Shown here: positions 10,640 through 23,824 of the stretch, piece by piece
How positions within the stretch are numbered: the first letter of the stretch is position 1
Layout: each line of letters opens with the position of its first letter
NCBI GenBank assembly: GCA_037349315.1
Contig: JBAIAC010000030.1
Location: 12,855,501-12,919,500 of the forward strand
DNA from: Chelydra serpentina
Lineage: Eukaryota > Chordata > Testudines > Chelydridae
Direction of reading: 5' to 3'
DNA length: 64,000 bases
The notes under the pieces: generated by a model
What the model saw: the letters and a program-made list of their open reading frames with translations, nothing else
Told to the model about the DNA's origin: nothing
Database searches by the model: none
Made by a program: the position numbers and the translations under genes

Positions 10640-11325
10640 ACAATAAAATCATAACCTGCATACAGTAGAGCTTAAACTTAACTAATAAGATGTCATATCT
10701 TATAGAGAAAAGGTGCATGCAAAAGCTTCCCAGCATGTTACAGCCAGGCTCATCTGTGGTCGTCCATCCATGAAAGAAGCATGCTTTCCCCTGGCCTTCC
10801 CAGTGGAAAGATCCAGAATTTTCCTCTGTCCCTACCAGTTATAGTCCAAAAAAAACATTGTCTGCACTTGCAAACAGAATAACCCTCGCTGCTTGTGTTT
10901 TCTTGCCTAGGATCTTCCCTGTAGTCTTTGTACTCACTTGAGAAGCCTTTTGCACAGACTGTAAATGTGTGGCCATTGTGAACTATACAATACTCAATTT
11001 ACATGTAGCCAGATAAACATTAGCCCCAACTTACAGACCTTAAGAACATAATTTTCAGTATATATACACATAACGCCTTACCTATTTCACAATGATTATG
11101 AGACACCTTTCCTATTATCCATACATATATTTCACAATGATTATGAGGACAGTATGACACAGGCTTTCATTAGAGACCTTACATGACAATCTTTGGTGAA
11201 CTAATATGTAGATAATAGATAATAGGTAATAGGTATCCTTGTAACCCTTAGGTACCCTATGTGCCCTCTGACAGTTGACATCAATAGACCCTTGGGTTGC
11301 ACAAGAAAAGGGATGTAACACCCCA
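10640..11325 (-). mobile_element. Older LTR-like unit, second part
   Basis: This continues the unit at 9490-9912 after the solo LTR insertion. It is non-coding and AT-rich, with small repeats such as 'tagataatagataataggtaa' minus its last base (11211-11230). The assignment rests on continuity across the insertion and on memory of similar turtle repeats. Confidence 0.35.
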
Positions 11326-11329
11326 AGAA

Positions 11330-11580
11330 CTCATTCCTTCATTCCAGCCACATTCTGCAAACCGTAGTGTATTAAACTTACCCAGGGATGTGGTGGATTC
11401 TCCATCATGTTAAGTCTTTAAATCAAGACTGGATATTTTTCTAATTAAAAGATACATGACAGCTCAAACAGAAGCTATGGACTTGATGTAGAAATTACTG
11501 GGTGAGGCTCTTTGGCCTTTGTTATTCTGGTGGCCAGACTAGATAATCATAATAGTTCCTTCTGGCCTTAAATGCTATTA
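11330..11580 (+). mobile_element. CR1 LINE 3' end with last pol codons
   Basis: The plus strand reads 'gggatgtggtggattctcc' and 'aagactggatatttttctaa', the end of CR1 pol (pattern 'LPRDVVDSPS...FKSRLD'). The 3' untranslated 'ggccagactagataatcata' and 'ccttctggccttaaatgc' follow. The same region is seen on the minus strand at 13880-14290. The reading frame is degenerate. Confidence 0.75.
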
Positions 11581-13870
11581 TACTGGCAACACTGGAAGTG
11601 GGAAGTTGACGCAGCTGAGGATAATACCCAAGATCCATGCATTCGGTGAAGAAGAAAGGGTCTTGATTCCTTACCTGGGAGCCACTATGCCAGGCTGTCA
11701 CATCAATACCAGTAAAAAATGTCACTGTTATTTGTTTGCACTTAAATATCCTCCTGCAGTTTGCAACCCCAACATGGCAAAATTGAGTCAGTACATGAGA
11801 ACTGGAAGGTGAAAATGACTAGAATCAAAAGTGAAATTGAGTAGTAGGTTTTCATTGTCCAAGCTGAATGAAATTCAGATTAATAACTTCAGTGAAATTG
11901 TGAATAACTGTGATTTTGGTATAATGTTTATTTTGACACAGTGGTTTGACCTATACTGGAAATCCACAGATTGGGAAGATGGTCAACAAATATCAAACCA
12001 AAAGGTTGCAGCAAGGAAAAATGCTTAACCTTATGTGAGAGAGGGAACAAAGATTGAACTATTTAAATTAAAAACAGATGCTTTAAATTAAAACACATAA
12101 ATTATTGAGGCTGATATAATAAATTTTAGTGATGAAAATATATCACTCATGACTTTAAGGTCGATTTTAAAGGTTACAGATTTGAGTATTTTGTTTTATT
12201 AAATAAAGTGTCACCTGAATAAGTTCCTAAGAAGAATGTAGGAGTTAAAGTATATCAGAATATTGTGATATAATTTGACTACCATTGCTGCTTTTGTTCT
12301 GGCTTGTTATTGGATCTAGCAGAAATTTCTTTGTACCCTTTTGGGTGTATTTTCAGGGTCAGATCATGCAGCCTTTATTCTAATGGATAGTTCATTCCAT
12401 TTTGAAAGATTCTACCAGCTGGAGCAATATTCCCTATACTTAACATGGAGCACACAGCTGGAACCAGTAACATCTCTGAAAATGGATGGAACTTTTAAAG
12501 TTCAACCATTGTATCATGTTTCAATCTGCTGAGTCTTTCAAAACCCGGAGTAATTTGGTCCTATTTCCACAAGTAGAGGCCAGATCGTGTATAAGTGTAT
12601 GGAAAACTTCCACAGCCTTTAGGCAGTGCATCAGGTAAAAATACTGTTTTTCTACAGTAAATGTTTAAAGGGCTGTATTTAAAGCTCTGTATTTTAGAAG
12701 GTTGAAATTATCTCCAGCAGGAGTATTAGACTTTTGCATTAAACAAATTAATTTGTGAACAAATTAGCTACAGTATTTGAAAAGTACATACACTTCAGTA
12801 CAATACACATCTATATAAAATGTATACTGAGTGCACACACACACACACACTCAAGAACATGCTCTTTTCCCTAACTTCATACAGATGAAAAATGTCTTGT
12901 TAAGGCAATTCAAGTTTTCATGTATTTATACATAGCTGTTCATGCACAAACATCTTTGATTTCTATTCCTTTTTAAACCACTTTCAGACCTTCTATCATG
13001 ACCACCCAACATTTATATTTAATTTTCTGTGTCTAATAAAGCCATTTACATCTGGGAGTTGACTGGATACAGATGAAGAATTGCTTAAGGAGAGAATATA
13101 ATGTTCAAAGTCTCTGTTTACCCTACCAACATCCCACCCCCTACCCACTCCCCCCTGAAACCTCATAAAAAATTACTTGTTCCTGAGGTTTCTTTGAATT
13201 CTCTGTTGGTATTACTGCTTATTATTGTCATATAATCTGAAAAGATGGCAATGTTCACAAATGGGATAACCCTGGGTGTAGAGGGTATACATGACAGAAT
13301 TATTTCACCAAATATCAACTTTTTGCTACCCTGTTGATGTCCACCTCGGCAAAGATGCACGTCTCACGCATTCTGTATCCTCATCCTGCAACTTGAGTGC
13401 ACTATGTATGGCCACTAATTTTTCACCGGAATGCTACTTTCATCATGAAGCCTACCAGCATCCTGTGTTGAGACCTCCTCTTTTACTATAACAGGACATC
13501 CTCTGACTTTCCATTAAATATGATGAATCATTGTTTCAATCCTCTCTCCAAATATGAAGCACTACCTCCTGAAGATAACCCACTCATTTGGACACCCAAC
13601 CCCTGCTAATTTGTAATGGGATTGGTTGTCACATCTCTCAGGCAGCTTTGAAAGCATAAAAAAATTGGAACCAATAGGCAAGCATTTATGCCTATACATT
13701 TTTCCTGTAAATTTAAAATACAATACATGGAAACAGTATGATTAGGTTGGTCATCAACACAAAGATAATTCAATATCTATCTCTGTTTCAGGGGCCAGAC
13801 TTAAAATGGCCTCAAATATTCTGCAAGGTCTAGGTGATCCTTTATGATGTTCCCTTTAGGTATGGCAAGT
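11581..13870. other. Gene-less stretch
   Basis: No gene or clear repeat is seen apart from a short (CA)n at 12834-12851. Frames of about 65 codons are unsupported. Confidence 0.5.
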
Positions 13871-13879
13871 GGCAAATAG

Positions 13880-14290
13880 ATTCATAGATTTTAAATCCAG
13901 AAGGGACTATTAGATCATCTAGTCTGACCTCCTGTATAACACAGGCCATAGAATTTCACCCAGTCATCCCAGTACCGAGCCCAATCACTCCTGTTTGACA
14001 AAAGCATATTTTCAGAAAAGCACCAAAGTCTTGATTTGAAGATATCAGGAGATGGAGAATCCACCACTTCTTTTGGTGGTTTGTTCCAATGGTTAATCAC
14101 CCTCACTGTTAAAAACATGTGCTTTATTTCTAATTTAAACTTGTCTGGCTTTAACTTCCCGTCATTGGTTCTTGCTATGCCTTTCTCCCACAGATTAAAG
14201 AACCATTTGGTACCCATTATTTTCATATGAATTCCTCCAAAATCTACTTGCACCTGGCCCCTTGGTGACTCCCCATTTTGCATATACAAT
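13880..14290 (-). pseudogene. CR1 LINE pol C-terminal relic
   Basis: A 124-codon minus-strand frame (14289-13915) contains RVINHWNKPPKEVVDSPSPD followed by IFKSRL. This is the conserved end of CR1-group ORF2 ('VVN.WN.LP.EVV.A.S...FK..L'). The 3' untranslated 'ggtcagactagatgatctaa'-type sequence follows down to 13880. The reverse transcriptase and endonuclease are missing, so the piece is 5'-truncated. The first 50 or so residues do not clearly match and may be out of frame. It is not expressed as a host gene as far as the sequence shows. Confidence 0.75.
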
Positions 14291-14294
14291 TTTA

Positions 14295-16320
14295 GTACAA
14301 CACACTTTTAAATGAATCTATTTTCCTAATCCAAATTTTATTTTTCAATCTCCCTTTGAATCTTATGCAGCAAATCTACTGATGTGGAGCTGCACTAACC
14401 TTCCTATGACCTTGAAAAGGTAAAGGAAAACCCTCTGTTAACAATTCTTCTCCCTCCTGATTTGGGTAAACTAGAAGCCATGAGAGAATTTTTTTTATTG
14501 ACTCTCACTATGGTTTTCACCCTTGGCAGTACAACTGAACCTACCACGACCTCTTTTGACCAAGCGTCTTTGTCCAACAAACTGTTCAAAGCATCTTGCA
14601 GCCAGATGTGAGCCCCCACACCCTGAATGTGCATGCTTGACTCTACAGATCTCTTACTACCTCCACTGATTGCTTATACTGCCAACAAATGCCTTCAGTT
14701 TGTTGCCAGCTGGCCAGTTTGTTGCAAGGTAGGCCACTGGCCAGGTTCAAAAATGACACCTGATCATGTGGGTGGTGTCATTCCCAGGAGCAGCATCCTA
14801 TTAGAGGGCTCAAATGTGTCTTTAAGAACTGATCCATACTGGGGAAGTGTGTGCCTGTGCATTGTATGCTCCCCCTACACTATGGCTGGCCAGCCCCATG
14901 GTTGCTGCAGAGCATGTGGCAGGGCTATGGCCCCACTTCTTCCTTGCCCCTCCCTAGAATTGCTAGCTCTGGCTCATTCCTGGGACTCAAGGGAGCACCG
15001 GGTCTGTCCCAGGCACCAGAGGTGCTATAAAGGATGGGAAAAGACTCCACGTGCCTCCTCCCCATCCCCACCCACCTGGTGTAATCCTTCTGGTTGCTTA
15101 GTGCTGAATCTGATGACATTCTCCACTCGACATCATCTCTCACAGTTAGTCCCACAGAGGTAACCCCAATATTGTTTGCAGAAAATAGCATCATGTATAC
15201 ACTTCTCTTCTGATGTTCTCCTTCTAGTGAGCCATCATCTCTGGCTCCCTCCTCCACTTGACCAGTTCCAACATCTGGAAAGCAGACGTGCCCTTTCAGC
15301 CAATTTGACTCACATTATCTGGAAATAGCCTGACTCCATTATAACAAGACCTTCACTGCCCCATTGCCTTTATGGCCAAAAGATTTCTCAGGCAATAGGG
15401 GCACATAGAAGCGTTCTGAAGGGAAAACGTGCTACTCTTCTAGTTAAATGCTTCTCCCACATGTAAACCAACCAACAACTGAAACTCAGGACCGAAAGCT
15501 TCATTTTAACCCCTGAAACCTGGATTCACAATGAATGATTTGCTTTATTTTCCAAGGCAAACTACTCCCCTTGGCAAAGTTGGCTTAGTAGCCAACCAAC
15601 CAAAGTGGGTGGAGTAATCAAGAAGTTTGAAGTTCTGTCCAACTGAATCCCCCGGCTGAATGCTGTTATAGTTTCATCTGGAAAAATTATCAAGGGAAAC
15701 ATTAAGAGTGTTTTTCTTTTCAAATTAAGTAATCTCAGGCTATGCAATTATCAGACCATCCTACGGGATGTAACACTGGTGATAGTGGTTGAAAAATAGA
15801 CAAAATATGAATCCTTTTTTCCCACCCCATTGACCTCACTCAACACCGATTTTTTTGGATCAGGTGTTTTTGAAGTTTGCACATGGCAGTCTCATTTGCA
15901 TTTAAATGTCCTTCAGATTACTTCCTTTTTGTTGTGCTAAACACCTCACTCAGTTGAGCCTAATTTGATGAGGTCATGCTGTGACTCCTGACCCTTTGGA
16001 TCCTAAATGAAACCATCTGACTGAAAAATAAGTGGAGTGAGTCCTTTGCTTGTTCACGGACATTTGATATTTGCAGATGTGCAGCCAGCTTTGCAAACGA
16101 CTCCCTTGCCAGGTTAAAACTTGATTGGAGAATTGGAACTAAGCAAGTTCCCAGAGAGAGTTAAATACTTGGAAAATAAATGTGTCACGTTGATCCAGTG
16201 TCACAATCAATCTAGCCAAAATAAAAAATAAATCATCCAACACAAATACGGACGTGCCTAATATCTATTATATGAGCCACCGCTACCCCCAGCCATGTTC
16301 TGAACCTAGCCCTTTAAAAA
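14295..16320. other. Gene-less stretch
   Basis: A 178-codon plus-strand frame (14627-15163) overlaps a 110-codon minus-strand frame. Neither shows a domain, a codon pattern or plausible splice structure. I see no repeat I can name. Confidence 0.45.
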
Positions 16321-16324
16321 TGCC

Positions 16325-16475
16325 CAGAAACAAGTTATTTCAGGTTGAATGAAATGTTCAATTCAATCCAAAATGGAATTTTGCTGATTTGCCAAAAGCT
16401 TCTGCATTTTTTCAGTTTTGGTTTAACTCAAAACAATTTTTCAGATCTGCCAGTGAACTGAAAAAAACGTTATTC
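16325..16475. repeat. AT-rich dispersed repeat, partial
   Basis: 'gaatgaaatgttcaattcaa', 'tgctgatttgccaaaagctt' and 'ttcagttttggtttaactc' match the 3' half of the copy at 5545-5965. Non-coding. Confidence 0.55.
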
Positions 16476-16479
16476 ACAC

Positions 16480-17335
16480 AGCTCTCTCCAAGATGTTGCC
16501 CTCTATCACTCTCCACTAGTAACCCCATCTATACTATCCACCACCTCCCCCGTTTGAATACAATGGTTAATTGACAGCAGTCTGTTGACAGTGCCACTTT
16601 ATAATCAATGCCCTCCACAGCAATGAAGTTGACTATTTCAAAATTATCTGACTATACTAAGTCATCTTGAGATATACTGTAATTAACTAGGAATATGTAA
16701 AGCATCTGACATGATTATCTTTGAAACACATCAAAGTACATTATATTATGAAAAATTAGGAAAATCTGTAGGTCATACGTTCGCTAAACCCTCTACCTTA
16801 TATGAAAATTACTCATTTTCCATCATGCCCCCAGGGTGAGAAGCCTGTCAGACGAAGAAATAAAAGACACTGCTAGTTAAAAAGACCAGACCATGCCAAA
16901 TCACTAATTAAAATTTAGATTTTTGTGTAGAAAGCAGGTGCATATGCTAAAGGCTCCAAGGTCTGTACTAACTTTTACTGACTTTTTATTTTACACCATT
17001 TTACATTCCTGAATCAGGGACTTACAATTTGAATATATTATTGAACAGAAGCCTCAGATGTACACAAGCCAAGATTTAGCATTGAAAACTGTTTCTTATA
17101 ATTGAAAGTGCATACTTTAAATTAGTCTGGCAGCTTCTAAAAGCATGACAAAAATATCCATTTTCAAAAACAAGCTTTTAAAAAAATGGTGCAATGGATC
17201 AAATCCGACTCACAATACTACGGATTGATTTAAAAAAACAAAACAAAATAAAAACCTTAACCCAGCCTTGATTTCTGCCCACCGAATCGACAGTTGCAAC
17301 CTCAAATATTTGTGCACAGAAAGGAAGGCGTGCAG
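16480..17335. other. Gene-less stretch
   Basis: AT-rich, with no supported gene or repeat. Confidence 0.5.
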
Positions 17336-17337
17336 TC

Positions 17338-17520
17338 ATTTACTATTATTTTTTTTACTGTGGTAGCACCTACAGGCATCAACCAAGTTAAAACCCTATT
17401 GTGCTAGGCACTCCGCAGGCATGGAGGGAATGAAAGATGGAAGATCTCTACCTCAGAGTCCTGACAGTTTAGAAGACAAGACATGGATGAAATAAACAAA
17501 CAAACTGCTGTGAATGGAGG
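17338..17520 (-). mobile_element. L2-type LINE 3' end, minus strand
   Basis: 'actgtggtagcacctacagg', 'attgtgctaggcactccgc' and later 'cctgacagtttagaag' are the reverse complement of the L2-type 3' end seen on the plus strand at 24268-24375 and 37810-37940. Confidence 0.6.
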
Positions 17521-17658
17521 GCAGGTAACAACAATAGTATGCATTAGAAGCCAATTAGTAGCAGTATTCACAGTAATTACAACTCGCCTCCTGTCTAGTA
17601 GCTATAAGACAGCAAACATTTACAAAAGCGTCTGCTATGTTGGGCATCCAATGTGAAA

Positions 17659-18712
<1,054 letters not shown>

Positions 18713-18934
18713 TGTCTGGTTTTCAGGGTCGCTGAACAACCACTATTCCAAATGAATTCAATGAGAGCTGCAGGGGTCAACACCTGTCAACCAGGCTTTA
18801 GATGTCAGGCTGAATATCCAAATCTTGGGACACTCAAAGGTCATGACCACACAATGTGGAAGTGGGGCCACTATACTGAAATTAGACATCTTGATAGGGT
18901 GTGCTGGTGAAAAAGCTGAATGCTCTACATTATG

Positions 18935-19025
18935 GTACAACTTCCAAGTGCCTAAGTAACTTAGGTGCCTTATAAGTCCCATTGAAAGTCAATAGGACTT
19001 AGGCACTTTTGAAAATTTTACTCTG
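18935..19025. repeat. Dispersed 'aagtgcctaagtaacttagg' repeat
   Basis: 'aagtgcctaagtaacttagg', 'aagtcccattgaaagtcaat' and 'aggacttaggcacttttgaa' form an imperfect palindrome. Related words occur at 36285-36360, 52260-52420, 32515-32660 and 43010-43225, so this is a dispersed non-coding family. Confidence 0.55.
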
Positions 19026-19029
19026 TGAC

Positions 19030-20250
19030 AACAGTGAAATCTAAGCTTGCAACTGAGCATATGTTGGGGGTTATCTATGAAATCGCTATTCAACAGGATC
19101 ATGCTGAATTCAGACAAATATAGAGCGGGATTTTCTTTGTACAGCGCAAAAGAGGTGGACCAGGAAAGCATGCATGCCTGGTAACAAAGCCTTCTGGTGC
19201 CTAAACACATGGGGAGTTTTTTCCAAATGGCTCATCCTTACACTGCTTGAAGATTACTCATGTAACCCTGTTTGTAGAGCTGAGTGAAACTGCAACATAT
19301 TTTCCTCAAATATCCACTTGAATCCTGAAACGAATTCACATGGTTCAGATTCCTTAGGTGTTTGCTTTCCCCAAGCGTTCTAGCAAATGAATTTACAGGC
19401 AGGAATAGTCTTTGCAGAAACAGCAAATATTGTTGAATATTATTTTTATGTAAATTATTATAATAATAATTTGCACTGCAGAAATACCGAAAAACCCCAA
19501 TCTGGCTGGGAGCCTCATTGTGCTAAGTGAAATTCATAATCACGGAAATTTGCACCAGAAACCTGATCCTAAATGCAACACCTTTAGTTATGCAAGAAGA
19601 TCTATGTGTATGGATTTCCCTCATGGAGACAGAAGTCAGCTGCCTCCATAACACCCTTTAGACTTTAGAAAGACATGAAACATTATAGAGACATGGCCTT
19701 TACAGAGGTATATGCACGGTGGGGAGGGGAGTAATGGGGAAAGGTGGGCAAAGCTCATAATCCCCTGAACACACAACAGAAAACCAACTGAAAAATCAAT
19801 GCTGCTTCAGGACTCATTAGCTCTTCTATGAGTCACCTCTTGAGTTGAACTATGGAGGGTTTCTGGGTACAGTAGGCATGGGAAGCCACGTTGCCAATGA
19901 GTCATGGTACCATGAAATCATGAGGAGCAAGGAGCTGGCAAATTTCTCAAGACTCACACAAATCTCAGGGCATCCACTGGGCCTGTGGACCAGATCCCCT
20001 GCTCATTCCATGAACGGCGCACCCTGCTCACTGAACACCATGAACTGAGAAAACCTTCTCAAGGTGAACCTAACAGAGATTTCCTCTTCCTAGACCCACC
20101 TGTCACAGGAAGGGACATCAGGCCTATGGAACAAAAGCATATCTATCACATGATGTACGTATCTCAGCAAAACAGGTTGAATTTCAAGTCTCAAACATTG
20201 ATAGTTTATTTCTCAGGAGGAAGCTACAGATCTAGAATGATAGCTGCTCA
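19030..20250. other. Gene-less stretch
   Basis: No supported gene or repeat. Frames up to 106 codons (19985-20305) lack domains. Confidence 0.5.
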
Positions 20251-20254
20251 ACAT

Positions 20255-20480
20255 TTTTCTACAATTTCTTTGGTCAGAATCAAGAAGTTCGATGAAAACG
20301 ATTAGATTTTGATGAACATTTTCAATTTTTCCCATGAAAAACATTCCTAAAATGAAAAATTTTCTTTTGGATTTCTTTTCATTAAAAAAAATCACATTTT
20401 CCATGAGCAATTTCAAAGAAAATACTGTCATTGGAAATTTTTCACAGAAATAAATTTTTCCCCCACCAACTCTACCCAGA
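20255..20480. repeat. AT-rich dispersed repeat
   Basis: 'catgaaaaacattcctaaaa', 'tttccatgagcaatttcaaa' and 'ggaaatttttcacagaaata' belong to the GAAATGTTTC family. It ends near 'ccaactctaccc', which resembles the 'acccagctc' end of the copy at 31366-31764. Confidence 0.5.
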
Positions 20481-20673
20481 ATCATTGACTGAAATTGTTA
20501 TTTATAATTAATAAATTAGACATTATGATCAATGAAAAAGGCTGAAAAATATTCAAATAAATGTATGATTAATTATTTACACTAGTTATTGGTCCCGAGA
20601 GCACTCTGCACCCACTTCTCACTGCCGCTATCTCCACTGCAGCTTAGAGGGGAAGTATGAGCATGGGGCTGAA

Positions 20674-20917
20674 CAGGGCTGGCTTTAGGAAGTGCGGGGC
20701 CCGATTTACTCACCTGGCGGCGCTCCGGGTCTTCGGCGGCATTTTGGCAGTGGGTTCTTCACTCACTCCGGGTCTTCGGCGGCACTTCGGCGGCGGGTCC
20801 TTCAGTGCCGCCCAAGACCCGAAGCGAGTGAAGGACCCGCTGCCGAAGTGCCGCCGGGTGAGTACAAGCGGGTGGCACGGGGCCCGATTCAGGGGAATTG
20901 GCCTAAAGCCGGCCCTG
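20674..20917. mobile_element. GC-rich hAT-type MITE with perfect 8-bp TSD
   Basis: A 244-bp element starts CAGGGCTGGCTTTAGG and ends CCTAAAGCCGGCCCTG. These are 16-bp terminal inverted repeats with a single mismatch. Identical 8-mers, gggctgaa, flank it at 20666-20673 and 20918-20925. Inside, 20778-20804 and 20829-20855 form a 27-bp inverted repeat with one mismatch. The structure is that of a hAT non-autonomous element, related in design to 4634-4921. Its high CpG content explains the overlapping open frames here; no protein is encoded. Confidence 0.9.
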
Positions 20918-20929
20918 GGGCTGAAGGAG

Positions 20930-22290
20930 GAAAGAGGCATTGCCATATCACTTAGCCATCAGTGGAGGCTCCTGGCTGTAGCCCCACGGGGCTCTCTATC
21001 AGGGTCCCGTAGCTTCAGAAATTCACTCCCCTGGCTGGTGTGAAATTGTCCTACTTTGTCAACTCTCAAGGCATGCTGCACTACACATTTGTTTTCCCAA
21101 ACTGAGAAAGTCTGGGAGGGCTCTCGCAGGAGATCACAAAGATCAGAAATTTCATTTCAGCCGCTGGGTTATGATTTTATGCTAATGATGGGGCAAAGAA
21201 GGGCTCCTGGAGCACCTGAAGAAGTACCTAGAGCCGAGCATCGACTTGAAAGTAAGCACATAAAATAATGAAAATACCAGTGGGTTCATGGCAGGTCTGT
21301 TGGACAAAATCTTCTGTGCACAGAGAAGCAGCCACCTGCTACCAACTGTGGATTGCAGCAGCAACAGCTCTGGGGTCTAGAGAGAGGATTCCACTTCCTC
21401 CAGAGAGCCCTTGTGCAAGAGCTGTTTCATGGAGTTTTGCTCAGGGGACCAGGATTTGGCTGCAAGACAGAAGAAAATCAAAGTTCACATGCAGCGAGCG
21501 CTTGAGTCTGATAGAAAAGGGCCCTCTTTCCCGCTGTCTCACTGAAACAGAAAGAATTTATTTTGGGGAACCAGTTATTCATTTTGTTACATACTGAACT
21601 CAGATGCCTTAGCAGTGTAAATTTCATGGTGGGTGGCAAAAATCTCTTTAAAACCGTGTGTGTGTGTGTGTATCTACACACATACACACTATTCCTTGTT
21701 TTATGCTGATAAAACTCCCACCGATGCAGCAGTTTTGTACCTTATTTATTTATTTTTAGCAGAGGATGGAGAAGATCCGTTCTAGGATCCAGGAAGATCA
21801 TTTCAAAGGCTAGAGGCCAAATCCTCCCATCAGATCAACAACTTTGGCCTCAGATTAGCGCTTTACATGAAGTAGTGAGTATGTCGACTCCACACTGGTT
21901 CGGCATCGAGGGCAAAAGGATAGGGTTAGGCCACTCCTCAGTATGCGTCATGCAGGTCTGTCTGTGCCTGATCTGCAGACAATATGACTCTGCTAGAGCT
22001 CCTGCTAAGTGATCGTACCCTTCAGGTCAAGCTGTAGAGGCTGATGCTCTGAAGCTCCTACGTTCAAGCCCTGTCCATGATCCATACTGGAGTCTGTTTA
22101 CAGCCACAAAAGGAGGTGTGCTGCCTGTATAGCAGTTGCCCCAGGCGTACTGTCTGCATAGTGCTGAGGCAAGAGAGGAAGGATAGTCAGGAGAGGAGAT
22201 TGATATTCTCTTGGATAGGGTGCATTGAATTCCACTCTATGAGCCTTCGAAAGGAAGAAGTGGCAGGGCCCTGGCTGCACCTTGAGCCCT
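20930..22290. other. Gene-less stretch
   Basis: No supported gene. A short (TG)n lies at about 21656-21670. Frames of up to 109 codons have no recognised domain. Confidence 0.5.
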
Positions 22291-22294
22291 CTAA

Positions 22295-22563
22295 GGGTAC
22301 GTCTACACTGCAATTGAAGACCTGTAGCTGGCCTGTGCCAGCTGACCCAGGCTTGCAGGGCTTGAGTTAAGGGCCTGTTTAATTGCAGTGTAGATGTTCG
22401 GGCTCAGGCTGGAGCTCGAGCTCTGGGACCCTCCCCCCGACACAGAGGCCTAGAGTCCAGACTCCAGCCCAAGCCTGAATGCCTACACCACAGCCCCTGA
22501 GCCCGAGCCCCAGTCAGCTGGCATGGGCCAACCGCGGGTGTCTAACTGCAGTGTAGACATCCC
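22295..22563. mobile_element. Harbinger-type MITE (compound)
   Basis: The left end GGGTACGTCTACACTGCA (22295-22312) is inverted at the right end as TGCAGTGTAGACATCCC (22547-22563). TAA precedes the left end, as expected for PIF/Harbinger target preference; the right-hand copy of the TSD has been lost. Internally, 'aattgcagtgtagatgttc' (22382-22400) is another inverted copy of the terminus, so the element has a compound three-terminus layout. The copy at 28915-29181 has the same inner block followed by 'gggctcag'. Non-coding. Confidence 0.75.
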
Positions 22564-22929
22564 CTCTGTCGATTCCCTTGTGGCATGCCTCAGGCTGTGC
22601 TAGCCCACTCATCTCCTGTGCTCATGGAGCGGTTGCACTAAAGTGTGGCAGCGCTCCCTGACCTCCTTCGTGCATTTTTACAAGAGCCGGTGTGTGGAAA
22701 CTCTGGACATTGAAGAGTGATTCAAAATTAACCTGATAATGGGTGATGTTACCAGGCCAGCGGGGTCCCAGAAGATATGATGGCCTAGATCGTCAACTGC
22801 TTAGCCTTTGCCTCTGAACGTCGCTGTTCCACCTCCACTAGTGTACTTGTCCCTTTGCAAACAGCGGCGCTCCGAAAACAGTAACACCACAACTTAATAC
22901 TTCTCATCCAATTACCTCAGCCACTTTAC

Positions 22930-23130
22930 CAACATTAATGAATTAAGTCCTGCAGCGCCTCTGGGGAGCTAGGTTAGTGCTGTTGCACCCATTAAATGGA
23001 TGAATAGGAAGGTGCAGAGAGTTTAAGTGACTTGCCCAACATCACATAAGAAGCCTGTTGCACAGCCAAGAATGGAACCCAGGTTTCTTAGCTCTTAATC
23101 TGGCGCCTTAACCACAACTCTGCTGGGAGC
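22930..23130 (-). mobile_element. MIR-type CORE-SINE relic
   Basis: 'agagagtttaagtgacttgc', 'ccaacatcacataagaag', 'cagccaagaatggaaccc' and 'aggtttcttagctcttaatc' are the reverse complement of the MIR consensus (TTGGGCAAGT...CACTTA and GGTTCGAATCC-type B box). Old and non-coding. Confidence 0.65.
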
Positions 23131-23134
23131 AAGC

Positions 23135-23820
23135 CTCTCCGGGGAGATTTTTCGCTCCATAAAATCATCTTGGCAGTATGTGACAGGCATAATCCTCCTT
23201 CCATATGTTTTATTTTCCATACATAGAAACTCTTCCCACTAGCATTCTGTAATCTCAATAGATAAGCAGCGTGAACAAACAGAGACAGAAACTATGCGAA
23301 CGTTACTTTCACAAAATCGTTTGAAATTTCATACAACTTAGAAGTGCAAAATTGGGTTTAGTTTTCTTTTTTCTTATTTTAGTCTGTCTGTGACACAAAT
23401 GAATGGAATATGTGGATCCAAAATGTAAGAAAGGGATGCAGCATTTCATGGTCCATGGCATTCATGGCAGTGAAACAGAAAGCACGTCACAAACCCGTCT
23501 TTTGGCTGTGGCATACCACATAAGCTGTGTAATGCCCCATCTAGCTTATGACAAGCCACAGCAAAGAGACAGATGTGTGACTTGCCTTTCATATCATGCC
23601 ACATATCACGAAAGCCTGCAACCCTCACTATGTTCCTTTGAAGCCATAACATCTTTGTGACAGTAAATACAACGGTACAAGATGTACATGATCTTCAGTC
23701 ATTACTGAAAACACAGACTCTTTCTGTATAACACTTCTAAGATACTGCCTTTACTATCCATCCACACAACTAAAACTCTAATCCACCCTTCTCTCTGGCT
23801 TTGACAAACACTCTCTTGTC
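23135..23820. other. Gene-less stretch
   Basis: Two overlapping frames (23403-23660 plus, 23446-23652 minus) have no domain. No repeat is named. Confidence 0.5.
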
Positions 23821-23824
23821 TTGG

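Noticed and set aside
14627..15163. 178-codon plus-strand frame, the longest in the window
   Set aside because: Composition is unremarkable, an antisense 110-codon frame overlaps it, and no domain, signal peptide pattern or family resemblance was seen.
20657..21043. 128-codon frame and CpG-rich block resembling a promoter
   Set aside because: The CpG-rich part is exactly the MITE at 20674-20917; the frame continues into flanking DNA without a domain.
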